Positions 1 through 5,219 of a DNA stretch of 5,676 nt are shown here, one piece after another. Position 1 is the first letter of the stretch. The number at the start of each line of letters is the position of its first letter. Source of the stretch: an uncultured Oscillibacter sp. (GTDB lineage Bacteria > Bacillota_A > Clostridia > Oscillospirales > Oscillospiraceae); contig CAQVQZ010000140.1 of assembly GCA_948902155.1 (NCBI GenBank), positions 1 through 5,676 on the forward strand, in the 5' to 3' direction. A program made the position numbers and the translations under genes. Below the pieces are notes generated by a model. The model saw only the letters and a list, made by a program, of their open reading frames with translations, was not told the origin of the DNA and made no database searches.

Positions 1-364
1 CTTCATCACCCGGGGTTACGGCGTGTCCGTCCACCGGGCGGACTGCCCCAACGCCTCCCAGGAGCGCCGGGCGGAGCAGCCGGGGCGCTGGCTCAAGGTC
101 ACCTGGGGCACCGACACCAATGAGAGCTATCCTACTACCATCGACGTGGTTTGCAAGGACCGGATGCACCTGATTCTGGATATCTCCACGGCGCTGTCCA
201 GCACGAACACCTTTGTGTCCGGGCTGAACTCCCGGAGCACGGAGGATGGGTTCGCGGTGATACGGCTGGAGATCCGGGTCCGGGACGGGGCCCAGATGAA
301 GGCGATCATGAACAAGCTGAACCAGATTTCGGGGGTGCTGCAAGTCACCAGACCGGCTGGATAG
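1..364 (+). CDS. relA: RelA/SpoT bifunctional (p)ppGpp synthetase/hydrolase, C-terminal end (partial)
   Basis: This is the 3' end of a gene that begins outside the window; the frame is read from base 2 and stops at TAG 362-364, leaving about 120 residues. It opens with FITRGYGVSVHRADCPN, which matches the conserved end of the Cys/His-containing regulatory (RIS/zinc-finger) domain of long RSH proteins, with the characteristic His and Cys in 'VHRxDC'. After a short linker (ERRAEQPGRWLKVTW) comes a C-terminal ACT domain, from about TTIDVVCKDRMHLILDIS to the end, with the usual 'D+.GLL.DIS..ls' type start, here 'KDRMHLILDIS'. Long RSH enzymes make and degrade (p)ppGpp in the cytoplasm; this C-terminal part senses ribosomes and amino-acid state and regulates the N-terminal catalytic domains, which are not visible. 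A GTG at 23 is an internal codon, not a start. The gene immediately precedes dtd, an order common in Firmicutes. Whether the missing part has synthetase, hydrolase or both activities cannot be seen. Confidence 0.93.
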   Translation, partial: FITRGYGVSVHRADCPNASQERRAEQPGRWLKVTWGTDTNESYPTTIDVVCKDRMHLILDISTALSSTNTFVSGLNSRSTEDGFAVIRLEIRVRDGAQMKAIMNKLNQISGVLQVTRPAG

Positions 365-390
365 CGGCGTCAAAAATTGCGCTCCATTCC

Positions 391-407
391 GTCCGGCTTT
401 GCCGGAC
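391..407. repeat. Perfect 7-bp hairpin with TTT loop after relA
   Basis: GTCCGGC (391-397) and GCCGGAC (401-407) are perfectly complementary around a TTT loop, 27 bases after the relA stop codon. It could help end or protect the relA transcript, but no T-run follows, so it is not a canonical intrinsic terminator. Its core CGGCTTTGCCG (394-404) recurs exactly in the hairpin at 4518-4552. Confidence 0.6.
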
Positions 408-424
408 ATCCATTCCGCTCCATT

Positions 425-505
425 TCCTCCGTCGCCCTTCAAGAGGGGACTGGCGTCCCCCCTTGAGCATTCCCCCTCCCCTGCGGGGGGACGAAGGACG
501 GAGGA
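425..505. repeat. Branched palindromic element between relA and dtd
   Basis: An outer stem TCCTCCGTC (425-433) pairs perfectly with GACGGAGGA (497-505). Inside it lie two further hairpins. The first pairs TCAAGAGGGGA (439-449) with TCCCCCCTTGA (456-466), 10 of 11 pairs around a CTGGCG loop. The second pairs TCCCC (477-481) with GGGGA (487-491). Together they would fold as a three-way junction; an alternative extends the outer stem by CTTC (437-440) with GAAG (493-496). No open reading frame with protein-like character covers it. It may be a REP/MITE-like repeat, or a structured RNA in the dtd leader. The pairing is seen directly; the role is unknown. Confidence 0.55.
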
Positions 506-567
506 CGGGGGATGTAGAATACGTTCCATTCATTATACGGTAATTTTTGAGAAAGGGGGAAAGACTT

Positions 568-1011
568 ATGCGAGCAGTTGTCACCCGGGTTAAGCATGCC
601 TCCGTCACCATCGAGGGAACGGTCCATGGCCGGATTGGAGAGGGCTATCTGGTCCTCCTGGGCGTGGCTCCCGGCGACACGGAGGAGACCGCCGTGAAGC
701 TGGCGGAGAAAATCTGCAATCTCCGGGTGTTTGAGGACGAAAACGAGAAGATGAACCTGAATCTGGAACAGGTGGGGGGAAGCCTGCTGGTGATCTCCCA
801 GTTTACCCTGTTCGCGGACACCTCCTCCCGCCGCCCCGGCTTTTCCGGCGCGGCGAAGCCGGATGTGGCCATTCCGCTCTATGAGAAATTCATGGCCCAT
901 TGCCGGGAGCGGGGCTTTGTCGTGGAGCACGGCGAGTTCGGCGCGAAAATGGAGGTGGATTCCCTGAACCATGGCCCGGTGACCATCCTCTTCGACACGG
1001 AGAGGCCCTGA
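568..1011 (+). CDS. dtd: D-aminoacyl-tRNA deacylase (Dtd)
   Basis: Dtd is a cytoplasmic proofreading enzyme that hydrolyses D-amino acids (and mischarged glycine on tRNA-Ala) off tRNA, keeping them out of protein synthesis. The 147-residue product has the usual family length of about 145-150. It begins MRAVVTRV, the typical first strand. SQFTLFAD at residues 77-84 is the family signature; GFSGAAKP at 91-98 and FGAKM at 124-128 are also conserved; NHGPVT at 134-139 carries the Gly-cisPro pair that forms the chirality-checking active site. No key residue looks lost. The ATG at 568 is chosen because AGGGGG at 554-559 lies 8 bases upstream and the protein starts at the conserved residue; an in-frame TTG at 547 would add seven unrelated residues and lies upstream of that ribosome binding site. 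dtd directly after relA is a common Firmicutes arrangement. The 203-bp palindromic spacer upstream could contain a promoter, but I see no convincing -35/-10 pair. Confidence 0.96.
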   Translation: MRAVVTRVKHASVTIEGTVHGRIGEGYLVLLGVAPGDTEETAVKLAEKICNLRVFEDENEKMNLNLEQVGGSLLVISQFTLFADTSSRRPGFSGAAKPDVAIPLYEKFMAHCRERGFVVEHGEFGAKMEVDSLNHGPVTILFDTERP

Positions 1012-1037
1012 CGGACGAGAGAAAGGACGGATGCTCC

Positions 1038-1445
1038 ATGGGTTTTTTCACGGATCTTTTCAGCAGCCGCCCCCTGGGGGCGCAGCCCCACAAGGGCTGG
1101 AAGTGGCGTTTGTTTGTGAATGGGATGCCCACCACCGAGTTCGATTGGGAGGACGTCGCCCAGGCCCTGGACGGCCTGGGGCCCCATGACGACAGCTTTG
1201 TGATCCTGGAGCAGAGACAGGGAAAGGACTACTGGTTTATTCAGAGCGCCATCGCCCTGATGGGCCCCCACACGGGGGAGTACAGCGTGGGCGTGGGCTG
1301 GAACGACGCCAAGGGCAAGCACCTGGTGGAGCGCTGCGGCAACGCCGGGCGGGCGGTGGATATGTTCCGCGCCGCCTGGAATGGCAAGCAGTTGGACTTT
1401 ACAGGCTTTGAGGACCAGTCGGATCTGATTCCCGGAAATTCCTGA
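1038..1445 (+). CDS. Hypothetical protein, 135 aa, function unknown
   Basis: I do not recognise this protein. It starts MGFFTDLFSS and has 135 residues without a signal peptide or membrane segment, so it is probably cytoplasmic. Features visible are a Trp-rich, soluble fold: WKWRLFVNG at 21-29, a DWEDVAQALDGL stretch at 36-47 that looks like a helix, DSFVILEQ at 52-59 and YWFIQSAIA at 65-73 that look like beta strands, then a Gly-rich segment (79-93) and a helix-like VDMFRAAWNG near 107-116. The layout (short N-terminal strand, W-E-D-V helix, two strands) faintly recalls small immunity-type proteins such as Imm1, but that is only an impression. ATG 1038 is supported by AAAGGA at 1022-1027; a nearby ATG at 1031 is in another frame, and upstream extension of this frame would run into dtd. 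It lies 26 bases after dtd and 22 before the hydrolase, so it is probably co-transcribed. Codon use matches the neighbours, arguing for a real, resident gene. Confidence 0.85.
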   Translation: MGFFTDLFSSRPLGAQPHKGWKWRLFVNGMPTTEFDWEDVAQALDGLGPHDDSFVILEQRQGKDYWFIQSAIALMGPHTGEYSVGVGWNDAKGKHLVERCGNAGRAVDMFRAAWNGKQLDFTGFEDQSDLIPGNS

Positions 1446-1467
1446 CCGAAACGGGAGGAAAACCCCT

Positions 1468-2076
1468 ATGAATGTAAAAATGCTGCAAGTAGGACCATTG
1501 GGCACAAACTGCTATCTTCTGGAGGACGGAAACGAGGCGGCGGTGATCGACCCCGGCGGGGACGTCCCCGCCATCCTGGAGGCCCTGGAGGGGGCGGAGG
1601 TCCGGTATATCCTCCTGACCCACGGCCACTATGACCACACCGGCGGCGCGGCGGAGCTGAAAGAGGCTTGCCCCCAGGCGGAGGTCTATCTCCATGAGCG
1701 GGACTTCCGGGGCGTGGACCCGTCGCTGTTTCCCCTGTGCCTTCAGATGGACGAGGTGAAATTCTATGACGAGGGGGACCGCCTGCCCCTGGGGGGGCTG
1801 ACCATTGAGGTCCTCCACACCCCCGGCCACTCCGAGGGAGGCGTCACCCTGCGCTGCGGGGAGCTGCTGTTCTGCGGCGATACGCTGTTCGCCGGCTCCT
1901 GCGGGCGGACGGACTTCCCCGGCGGCAGCGTGGCGAAGATCATGGCCTCCCTCCGCCGCCTGGGAGAGCTGGAGGGGGACTATCAGGTCTGCCCCGGCCA
2001 CATGGAGACTACCACCCTGGAGGCGGAGCGGAAGCGGAATCCCTACCTCCGTCAGGCCCTGCGGGAGACGACATGA
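1468..2076 (+). CDS. Metallo-beta-lactamase-fold hydrolase (glyoxalase II-like)
   Basis: This 202-residue protein is a cytoplasmic metal-dependent hydrolase of the metallo-beta-lactamase superfamily, closest in style to the short glyoxalase II/hydroxyacylglutathione hydrolase-like proteins (YqgX/YcbL type). The opening VGPLGTNCYLLED and VIDPGG (27-31) are typical. The metal-binding motif is THGHYDH at 51-57 (His52, His54, Asp56, His57), followed by HTPGHSEGG with His121, CGDTLF with Asp138, GRTDF at 146-150, and PGHME with His178. All seven expected ligands for a two-metal site are present, so it should be active. True glyoxalase II has an extra C-terminal substrate-binding domain of about 50 residues that is absent here; many Clostridia lack glutathione, so the natural thioester or ester substrate is unknown. 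ATG 1468 is preceded by GGGAGG at 1453-1458. Its stop overlaps the hemZ start, which indicates coupled translation. Confidence 0.94.
   Translation: MNVKMLQVGPLGTNCYLLEDGNEAAVIDPGGDVPAILEALEGAEVRYILLTHGHYDHTGGAAELKEACPQAEVYLHERDFRGVDPSLFPLCLQMDEVKFYDEGDRLPLGGLTIEVLHTPGHSEGGVTLRCGELLFCGDTLFAGSCGRTDFPGGSVAKIMASLRRLGELEGDYQVCPGHMETTTLEAERKRNPYLRQALRETT
2063..2076 (+). promoter_or_regulatory. Translational coupling site, hydrolase stop / hemZ start (ATGA)
   Basis: The last bases of the hydrolase gene and the first of hemZ share ATGA (2073-2076): ATG at 2073-2075 and TGA at 2074-2076. A modest GGGAG Shine-Dalgarno at 2063-2067 lies inside the upstream gene with a short 5-base spacer. This layout usually lets ribosomes finishing the first gene restart on the second, so the two proteins are probably made in linked amounts. 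Confidence 0.7.
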
Positions 2077-3548
2077 AGCTGGAATTTCACGGCCACGACG
2101 AGCGCTATACTGTAGAACAGAGCCTGCTGAACCTGTTCCCCGGCGAGCTCCCGGTCTATGAGCCCATCCGGCCCGGCGACGAGAGCTGGGCGGTGGTGTC
2201 CTGCCGGGAGGAGGCGGGGCGGCTGCTGGCTGCCACGGACCTCCGGTTCCGGGGGGAGGCGGCTTCGGCTTTTCACACCGCGCCCCTCTCCGGGTCCGCG
2301 TACGACCGGGAGGGACAGCGGCGGCACGCCATTGGGGCCTGTTTCTTCCTGGCCTATCAGAATCTCACCGGCGGACGGCCCCCCTGGGGGATGCTCACCG
2401 GCGTGCGGCCCGATAAGCTGGTGACCCAGGCCCTCCAGGAGGGAAAGACCCCCGACGAGGCCGGGACGCTGCTGGAGCGGGACTATTTTGTGACGCCGGA
2501 GCGGGCCGCGCTGGCCCTGGAGACGGGGGCGGCGGCGTTCCGCGCCGCCCGGGACCTGGGGGACCGGGACATCGCCGTCTATATCGGCATTCCCTTCTGC
2601 CCCACCCGCTGCGCCTACTGCTCTTTTGTGAGCCAGTCGGTGGAAAAGAGCTTTGCCCTGGTGGACCCCTACGTGGAGGCCCTGGCGGCGGAGATCGAGG
2701 CCGGGGGCCGCATGGTCCGGGAGACGGGACTCCGGGTCCGGGCCATGTATATGGGCGGCGGCACGCCGACCACCCTGACCGCCGCCCAGCTGGACCGGGT
2801 GCTGACGGTGTTTGAGACGGCCTTTGGCTCCGCGCTGGAGGATTGCGGGGAGGTTACCGTGGAGGCCGGACGGCCCGACACCATCACGGCGGAGAAGCTG
2901 GCGGTGCTGGGGGACCACGGCGTCCACCGCATCTCCGTGAACCCCCAGACCATGGAAGAGCACGTCCTCCGGGCCATCGGACGACGCCACAGCCCCGGCG
3001 ATATCGAGGCGGCTATGGAGCTGGCGGCCCGGTGCGGATTTCCGCATATGAACATGGACCTGATCGCGGGCCTGCCGGAGGACACGGCGGAGGGCTTCCG
3101 CCGATCCCTGGACCGCTGTCTGGCCTTCGGCACGGACAACATCACCGTTCACACCCTGGCCCTGAAGAAGGGGAGCCGTATTCTGCTGGAGGGGCTGTCC
3201 ATCCCCGGCCCGGAGGCGGTGGGGGAGATGCTGGACTACGCCGCCCCGGCCCTCCGGAGCGCCGGGTACGCCCCGTACTACCTCTACCGGCAGAAGTACA
3301 TGTCCGGCAGCTTTGAGAATATCGGCTGGACCCGCCCCGGCGGGGCCTGCCTGTACAACATCTATATCATGTCGGAGCTGTGCTCCATCCTGTCCTTTGG
3401 CGCGGGAGGGTCCACGAAGCTGGTGGACCCGGCCCGCCGCCAGATCAAGCGGTGCTTCAACCCCAAGTATCCCAAGGAGTACACGGAGCGCCCGGAGAAG
3501 ACCCTGGCCAATCAGGCGGAGTTCGCCGCCTTCTACGGCGGGGGCTGA
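2073..3548 (+). CDS. hemZ: HemZ-type radical SAM protein (coproporphyrinogen dehydrogenase family)
   Basis: A 491-residue radical SAM enzyme, about the expected length for HemZ. Family annotation is oxygen-independent oxidation of coproporphyrinogen III to protoporphyrinogen in heme synthesis, but activity has not been shown for many members. Residues 1-165 form the HemZ-specific N-terminal region, including the conserved PPWGMLTGVRPDKL at 103-116. The radical SAM core starts at IGIPFCPTRCAYCSF, where Cys176, Cys180 and Cys183 form the CxxxCxxC motif for the 4Fe-4S cluster. GGGTPT at 228-233 binds S-adenosylmethionine, VTVEAGRPDT at 261-270 and MNMDLIAGLP at 326-335 are further core motifs. 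The C-terminal part has YLYRQKYMSGSFENIGW at 403-419 and a FGAGGSTK stretch at 442-449, both of which fit HemZ rather than HemW. Start at ATG 2073 overlaps the preceding hydrolase stop by 4 bases. No other heme genes are visible, so the physiological substrate is open. Confidence 0.92.
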   Translation: MKLEFHGHDERYTVEQSLLNLFPGELPVYEPIRPGDESWAVVSCREEAGRLLAATDLRFRGEAASAFHTAPLSGSAYDREGQRRHAIGACFFLAYQNLTGGRPPWGMLTGVRPDKLVTQALQEGKTPDEAGTLLERDYFVTPERAALALETGAAAFRAARDLGDRDIAVYIGIPFCPTRCAYCSFVSQSVEKSFALVDPYVEALAAEIEAGGRMVRETGLRVRAMYMGGGTPTTLTAAQLDRVLTVFETAFGSALEDCGEVTVEAGRPDTITAEKLAVLGDHGVHRISVNPQTMEEHVLRAIGRRHSPGDIEAAMELAARCGFPHMNMDLIAGLPEDTAEGFRRSLDRCLAFGTDNITVHTLALKKGSRILLEGLSIPGPEAVGEMLDYAAPALRSAGYAPYYLYRQKYMSGSFENIGWTRPGGACLYNIYIMSELCSILSFGAGGSTKLVDPARRQIKRCFNPKYPKEYTERPEKTLANQAEFAAFYGGG

Positions 3549-3580
3549 GGCCCGCCTATCCATAGAAAGGAGCCGAGAGC

Positions 3581-4510
3581 ATGTATTCCCTGAAACAGAT
3601 CAACGAGGCCGTCCGCAGCGACCCCGCGGGCTTTGCCCAGGAGTGCGACGCGCTGTTTGCCAAAAAGGTGGAGAGCGCCGCCCGGAAGATCGCGGACCAC
3701 CGGAGGGAGTCCCGGATCATTCTTCTCTCCGGCCCCTCCGGCTCCGGGAAGACCACCACCGCCTTGAAGATCGAGGAGCAGCTGGAGGTGCTGGGCATCG
3801 AGACGCATACCGTCTCCATGGACGACTACTTCAAGACCACGGACCCGGAGACGGCCCCCCGGAACCGGGAGGGGGACATTGACTACGAGTCCCCCTTCTT
3901 CTTGGACATCGACCTGCTGAACCACCACTTCGCCATGCTGGACCGGGGGGAACTGATTCACGTTCCCAAGTATGAGTTTGCCCGGCAGATGCGCTCGGAC
4001 ATCTTCGCCCGGCCCATGCGCCTGGGGGCGGATGAGCTGGCCATCTTCGAGGGGATACACGCCCTGAACGACATCATTGTGGGCAAGAATCCGAAGGCGT
4101 TCAAGCTCTACATCGCCGCCCGGAGCAACATCCGGGACAAGGATGGGAGTATCGTTTTCGACAAGTCCTGGATTCGGCTCTGCCGCCGCTTGGTGCGGGA
4201 TTTCAAGTTCCGGGGCAGCGACGCGTCCTTTACGCTGAAGCTCTGGGAGAACGTCCGCCGGGGGGAGCGGCTGTACATCTCCCCCTACAAGGAGAACGCG
4301 GATATTATGTTCGATTCCTCCCTGGCCCTCAGCGTCAGCGTTTTGAAGCCCTTCGTGGTCCCCCTGCTGGAGGAGATTCCCAAGGGGAAGTACAAGGTCG
4401 TGGACGACATGCTCCGGGCCCTGGACAAGATCGAGCCCCTGGACGAAAAATACATTCCCCCCACCTCCCTCTCCCGCGAATTCATCGGCGGCAGTTCTTA
4501 CTTTTCTTGA
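3581..4510 (+). CDS. Nucleoside kinase (uridine kinase-like, P-loop)
   Basis: This 309-residue cytoplasmic P-loop kinase most likely phosphorylates a nucleoside such as uridine or cytidine with ATP or GTP, in nucleotide salvage. The Walker A motif is GPSGSGKT at 51-58, after the strand RIILLS. SMDDYF at 79-84 and DIDYESPFFLDIDLL at 99-113 match the uridine kinase substrate-binding pattern (usually DDYF and FDxPxA), and EGIHAL at 157-162 matches the Walker-B-like 'EGI' motif. CRRLVRDFKFRG around 201-212 carries the RxxRD lid arginines. The C-terminus SLSREFIGGSSYF is the ending I associate with Clostridial members of this family. Many relatives have an extra N-terminal TGS/threonyl-tRNA-synthetase-like domain; here only about 45 residues precede the P-loop, so this is the short form. 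ATG 3581 has AAAGGAG at 3566-3572, 8 bases upstream. It follows hemZ by 32 bases, probably the last gene of the operon. Exact substrate is inferred; phosphoribulokinase-like activity is less likely. Confidence 0.92.
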   Translation: MYSLKQINEAVRSDPAGFAQECDALFAKKVESAARKIADHRRESRIILLSGPSGSGKTTTALKIEEQLEVLGIETHTVSMDDYFKTTDPETAPRNREGDIDYESPFFLDIDLLNHHFAMLDRGELIHVPKYEFARQMRSDIFARPMRLGADELAIFEGIHALNDIIVGKNPKAFKLYIAARSNIRDKDGSIVFDKSWIRLCRRLVRDFKFRGSDASFTLKLWENVRRGERLYISPYKENADIMFDSSLALSVSVLKPFVVPLLEEIPKGKYKVVDDMLRALDKIEPLDEKYIPPTSLSREFIGGSSYFS

Positions 4511-4517
4511 AAGATAT

Positions 4518-4552
4518 GGGGACTCTTAGCGGCTTTGCCGCTTAGAGACCCC
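4518..4552. repeat. Long hairpin after the nucleoside kinase (possible transcript end)
   Basis: GGGGACTCTTAGCGGC (4518-4533) and GCCGCTTAGAGACCCC (4537-4552) pair at 14 of 16 positions around a TTT loop, beginning 7 bases after the stop codon. Its position suggests a role in ending or stabilising the operon transcript, but no run of T follows, so a standard intrinsic terminator is not supported. A shorter hairpin follows directly. Confidence 0.6.
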
Positions 4553-4555
4553 GTA

Positions 4556-4588
4556 CACCCTTTGGGTGAAAGTAAGCAAAAGAACTTT
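4556..4588. repeat. Hairpin CACCC-TTT-GGGTG and adjoining AAAGT/ACTTT dyad
   Basis: CACCC (4556-4560) and GGGTG (4564-4568) pair perfectly around TTT. Immediately after, AAAGT (4569-4573) and ACTTT (4584-4588) form a weak dyad around GTAAGC-type sequence. The string 'GTGAAAGTAAGCAAAAGAAC' looks like a dispersed intergenic repeat I recall from other bacterial genomes; that recollection is not verified. Confidence 0.45.
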
Positions 4589-4667
4589 AGCGCGCTCTGA
4601 TTGTTTGGTGGAGGACCGGGCTGGAGCGACGGCAACGTAGATTGGAGGCTGAGGGAATTAAAGACAC

Positions 4668-4699
4668 GGGCGGCTGATAGCCGCCCCTACAGCAGTAGG
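4668..4699. repeat. Hairpin GGGCGGCT-GAT-AGCCGCCC with adjoining small dyad
   Basis: GGGCGGCT (4668-4675) pairs perfectly with AGCCGCCC (4679-4686) around a GAT loop. CCTAC (4686-4690) and GTAGG (4695-4699) form a smaller stem directly afterwards. The unit resembles the 'GGGCGGC...GCCGCCCCTAC' intergenic repeats I have seen in Clostridial genomes, so it is probably a dispersed repeat and not a site specific to these genes. The stretch 4589-4667 before it shows no gene or structure I can name. Confidence 0.5.
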
Positions 4700-4734
4700 A
4701 TGTTCAGGAGAAGGCCGGTTGATGTGGGAATCCC

Positions 4735-4801
4735 GCAATAATAACCATTCATACTTTGAGAAGTCTGTTATAGGCAAAAACCTGTGATATAAAGAAAGGA
4801 G
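4735..4801 (+). promoter_or_regulatory. AT-rich leader, probable promoter region of the zinc-ribbon gene
   Basis: This is the most A/T-rich part of the window and lies just before a gene that follows several hairpins, so a promoter is expected here. Candidate -10 boxes are TATAAA (4788-4793), which would sit very close to the ribosome binding site, and TGTTATAG (4766-4773), a possible extended -10. TTGAGA at 4756-4761 resembles a -35 box but its spacing to either candidate is wrong. I therefore support a promoter region only loosely, without a defined start point. AAAGGAG at 4795-4801 is a clear Shine-Dalgarno, 7 bases before ATG 4809. Confidence 0.3.
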
Positions 4802-4808
4802 CGGCATT

Positions 4809-5207
4809 ATGAGCAATCAGGATAAAATCTACGCGCTGCTGGATACGCTGAAAGACGGGGCGTATCTGGCGGGAAACCTGGCCCTGGGCGCCCTGGGGCT
4901 GGCCTGCGAGGGGGCGGAGAAAGCGGCGGACGCGGTGAAGCTCCGCTGCAAAGCCGCACGGGTCGAGGGCGAGCTGGACGGGGAGCTGCTGGAGGTCGGC
5001 GAGCTGGCCTATGCGGCTTACACCGGCAATTCCCAGGTCTCCGACGCCATGGAGGAGCGCATGCGGACCATCGACGGGCTCAAGGCGGAGCTGAACGCCC
5101 TGAACGATCAGCTGGGCCGGACGGACGTGCGGGTCTGCCCCGTCTGCGGCGAGGCGGCCCGGGAGGGTGACCGTTTCTGCCGTTCCTGCGGCGAGAAGCT
5201 GGATTGA
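4809..5207 (+). CDS. Small alanine-rich protein with C-terminal zinc ribbon
   Basis: This 132-residue protein is not one I can name. Residues 1-50 look helical and alanine-rich, with a short apolar Gly-spaced stretch (AYLAGNLALGALGLAC, 18-33) too short and polar-flanked to be called a membrane span with confidence. Residues 51-105 are charged and probably helical, with a leucine-rich possible coiled coil (about 80-104, MEERMRTIDGLKAELNALND). The C-terminus has a zinc ribbon with two CxxC knuckles: Cys110/Cys113 (CPVC) and Cys124/Cys127 (CRSC), followed by GEKLD. Such ribbons are common on small regulatory or adaptor proteins of Firmicutes and often bind a structural zinc rather than catalyse. 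ATG 4809 is supported by AAAGGAG 7 bases upstream. The gene ends 12 bases before the phosphorylase start, so the two are probably co-transcribed, though no functional link is shown by the sequence. Codon use matches its neighbours. Confidence 0.88.
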   Translation: MSNQDKIYALLDTLKDGAYLAGNLALGALGLACEGAEKAADAVKLRCKAARVEGELDGELLEVGELAYAAYTGNSQVSDAMEERMRTIDGLKAELNALNDQLGRTDVRVCPVCGEAAREGDRFCRSCGEKLD

Positions 5208-5213
5208 AGGAGG
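5207..5213 (+). promoter_or_regulatory. Strong ribosome binding site of the phosphorylase
   Basis: AAGGAGG, a near-perfect anti-Shine-Dalgarno match, lies 6 bases before ATG 5220 and begins on the last base of the upstream TGA stop. It fixes the phosphorylase start and suggests efficient translation from the shared transcript. Confidence 0.8.
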
Positions 5214-5219
5214 ACGGTC

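Larger units (their letters stand above)
383..531. repeat. Short TCCATTC direct repeats around the palindromic spacer
   Basis: The motif TCCATTC occurs at 383-389, 409-415 and 525-531, and a one-base variant (TCCATTT) at 419-425. The first two copies flank the hairpin at 391-407; the third and fourth bracket the larger palindromic block at 425-505. The arrangement resembles a small non-coding repeated element rather than random sequence, but no element boundary or target-site duplication can be proved from one copy. Confidence 0.45.

Noticed and set aside
391..407. Intrinsic terminator after relA
   Set aside because: The stem is good but no T-run follows on either strand, so only a hairpin is reported.
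425..505. T-box or amino-acid riboswitch upstream of dtd
   Set aside because: There is no T-box sequence, specifier loop or terminator/antiterminator pair; only a branched palindrome is visible.
547..567. Upstream TTG start that would extend Dtd by seven residues
   Set aside because: The Shine-Dalgarno lies downstream of it, and family members begin at the MRAVV-type strand encoded from 568.
365..567. CRISPR array or insertion-sequence remnant
   Set aside because: The TCCATTC repeats are short and irregularly spaced, and no transposase fragment or flanking target duplication can be seen.
439..972. Minus-strand open frame covering the relA-dtd spacer and most of dtd
   Set aside because: No domain-like sequence; it reads through palindromic spacer DNA and antisense to a certain gene.
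900..1037. N-terminal extension of the 135-aa protein upstream of ATG 1038
   Set aside because: It would overlap the end of dtd by more than 100 bases and encode Arg/Gly-rich sequence typical of a wrong frame, whereas ATG 1038 has its own ribosome binding site.
2052..3563. A 503-codon open frame on the minus strand opposite hemZ
   Set aside because: It is the mirror of a GC-rich gene; the product is Gly/Arg/His/Gln-rich low-complexity sequence without domains, while the plus strand encodes clear radical SAM motifs.
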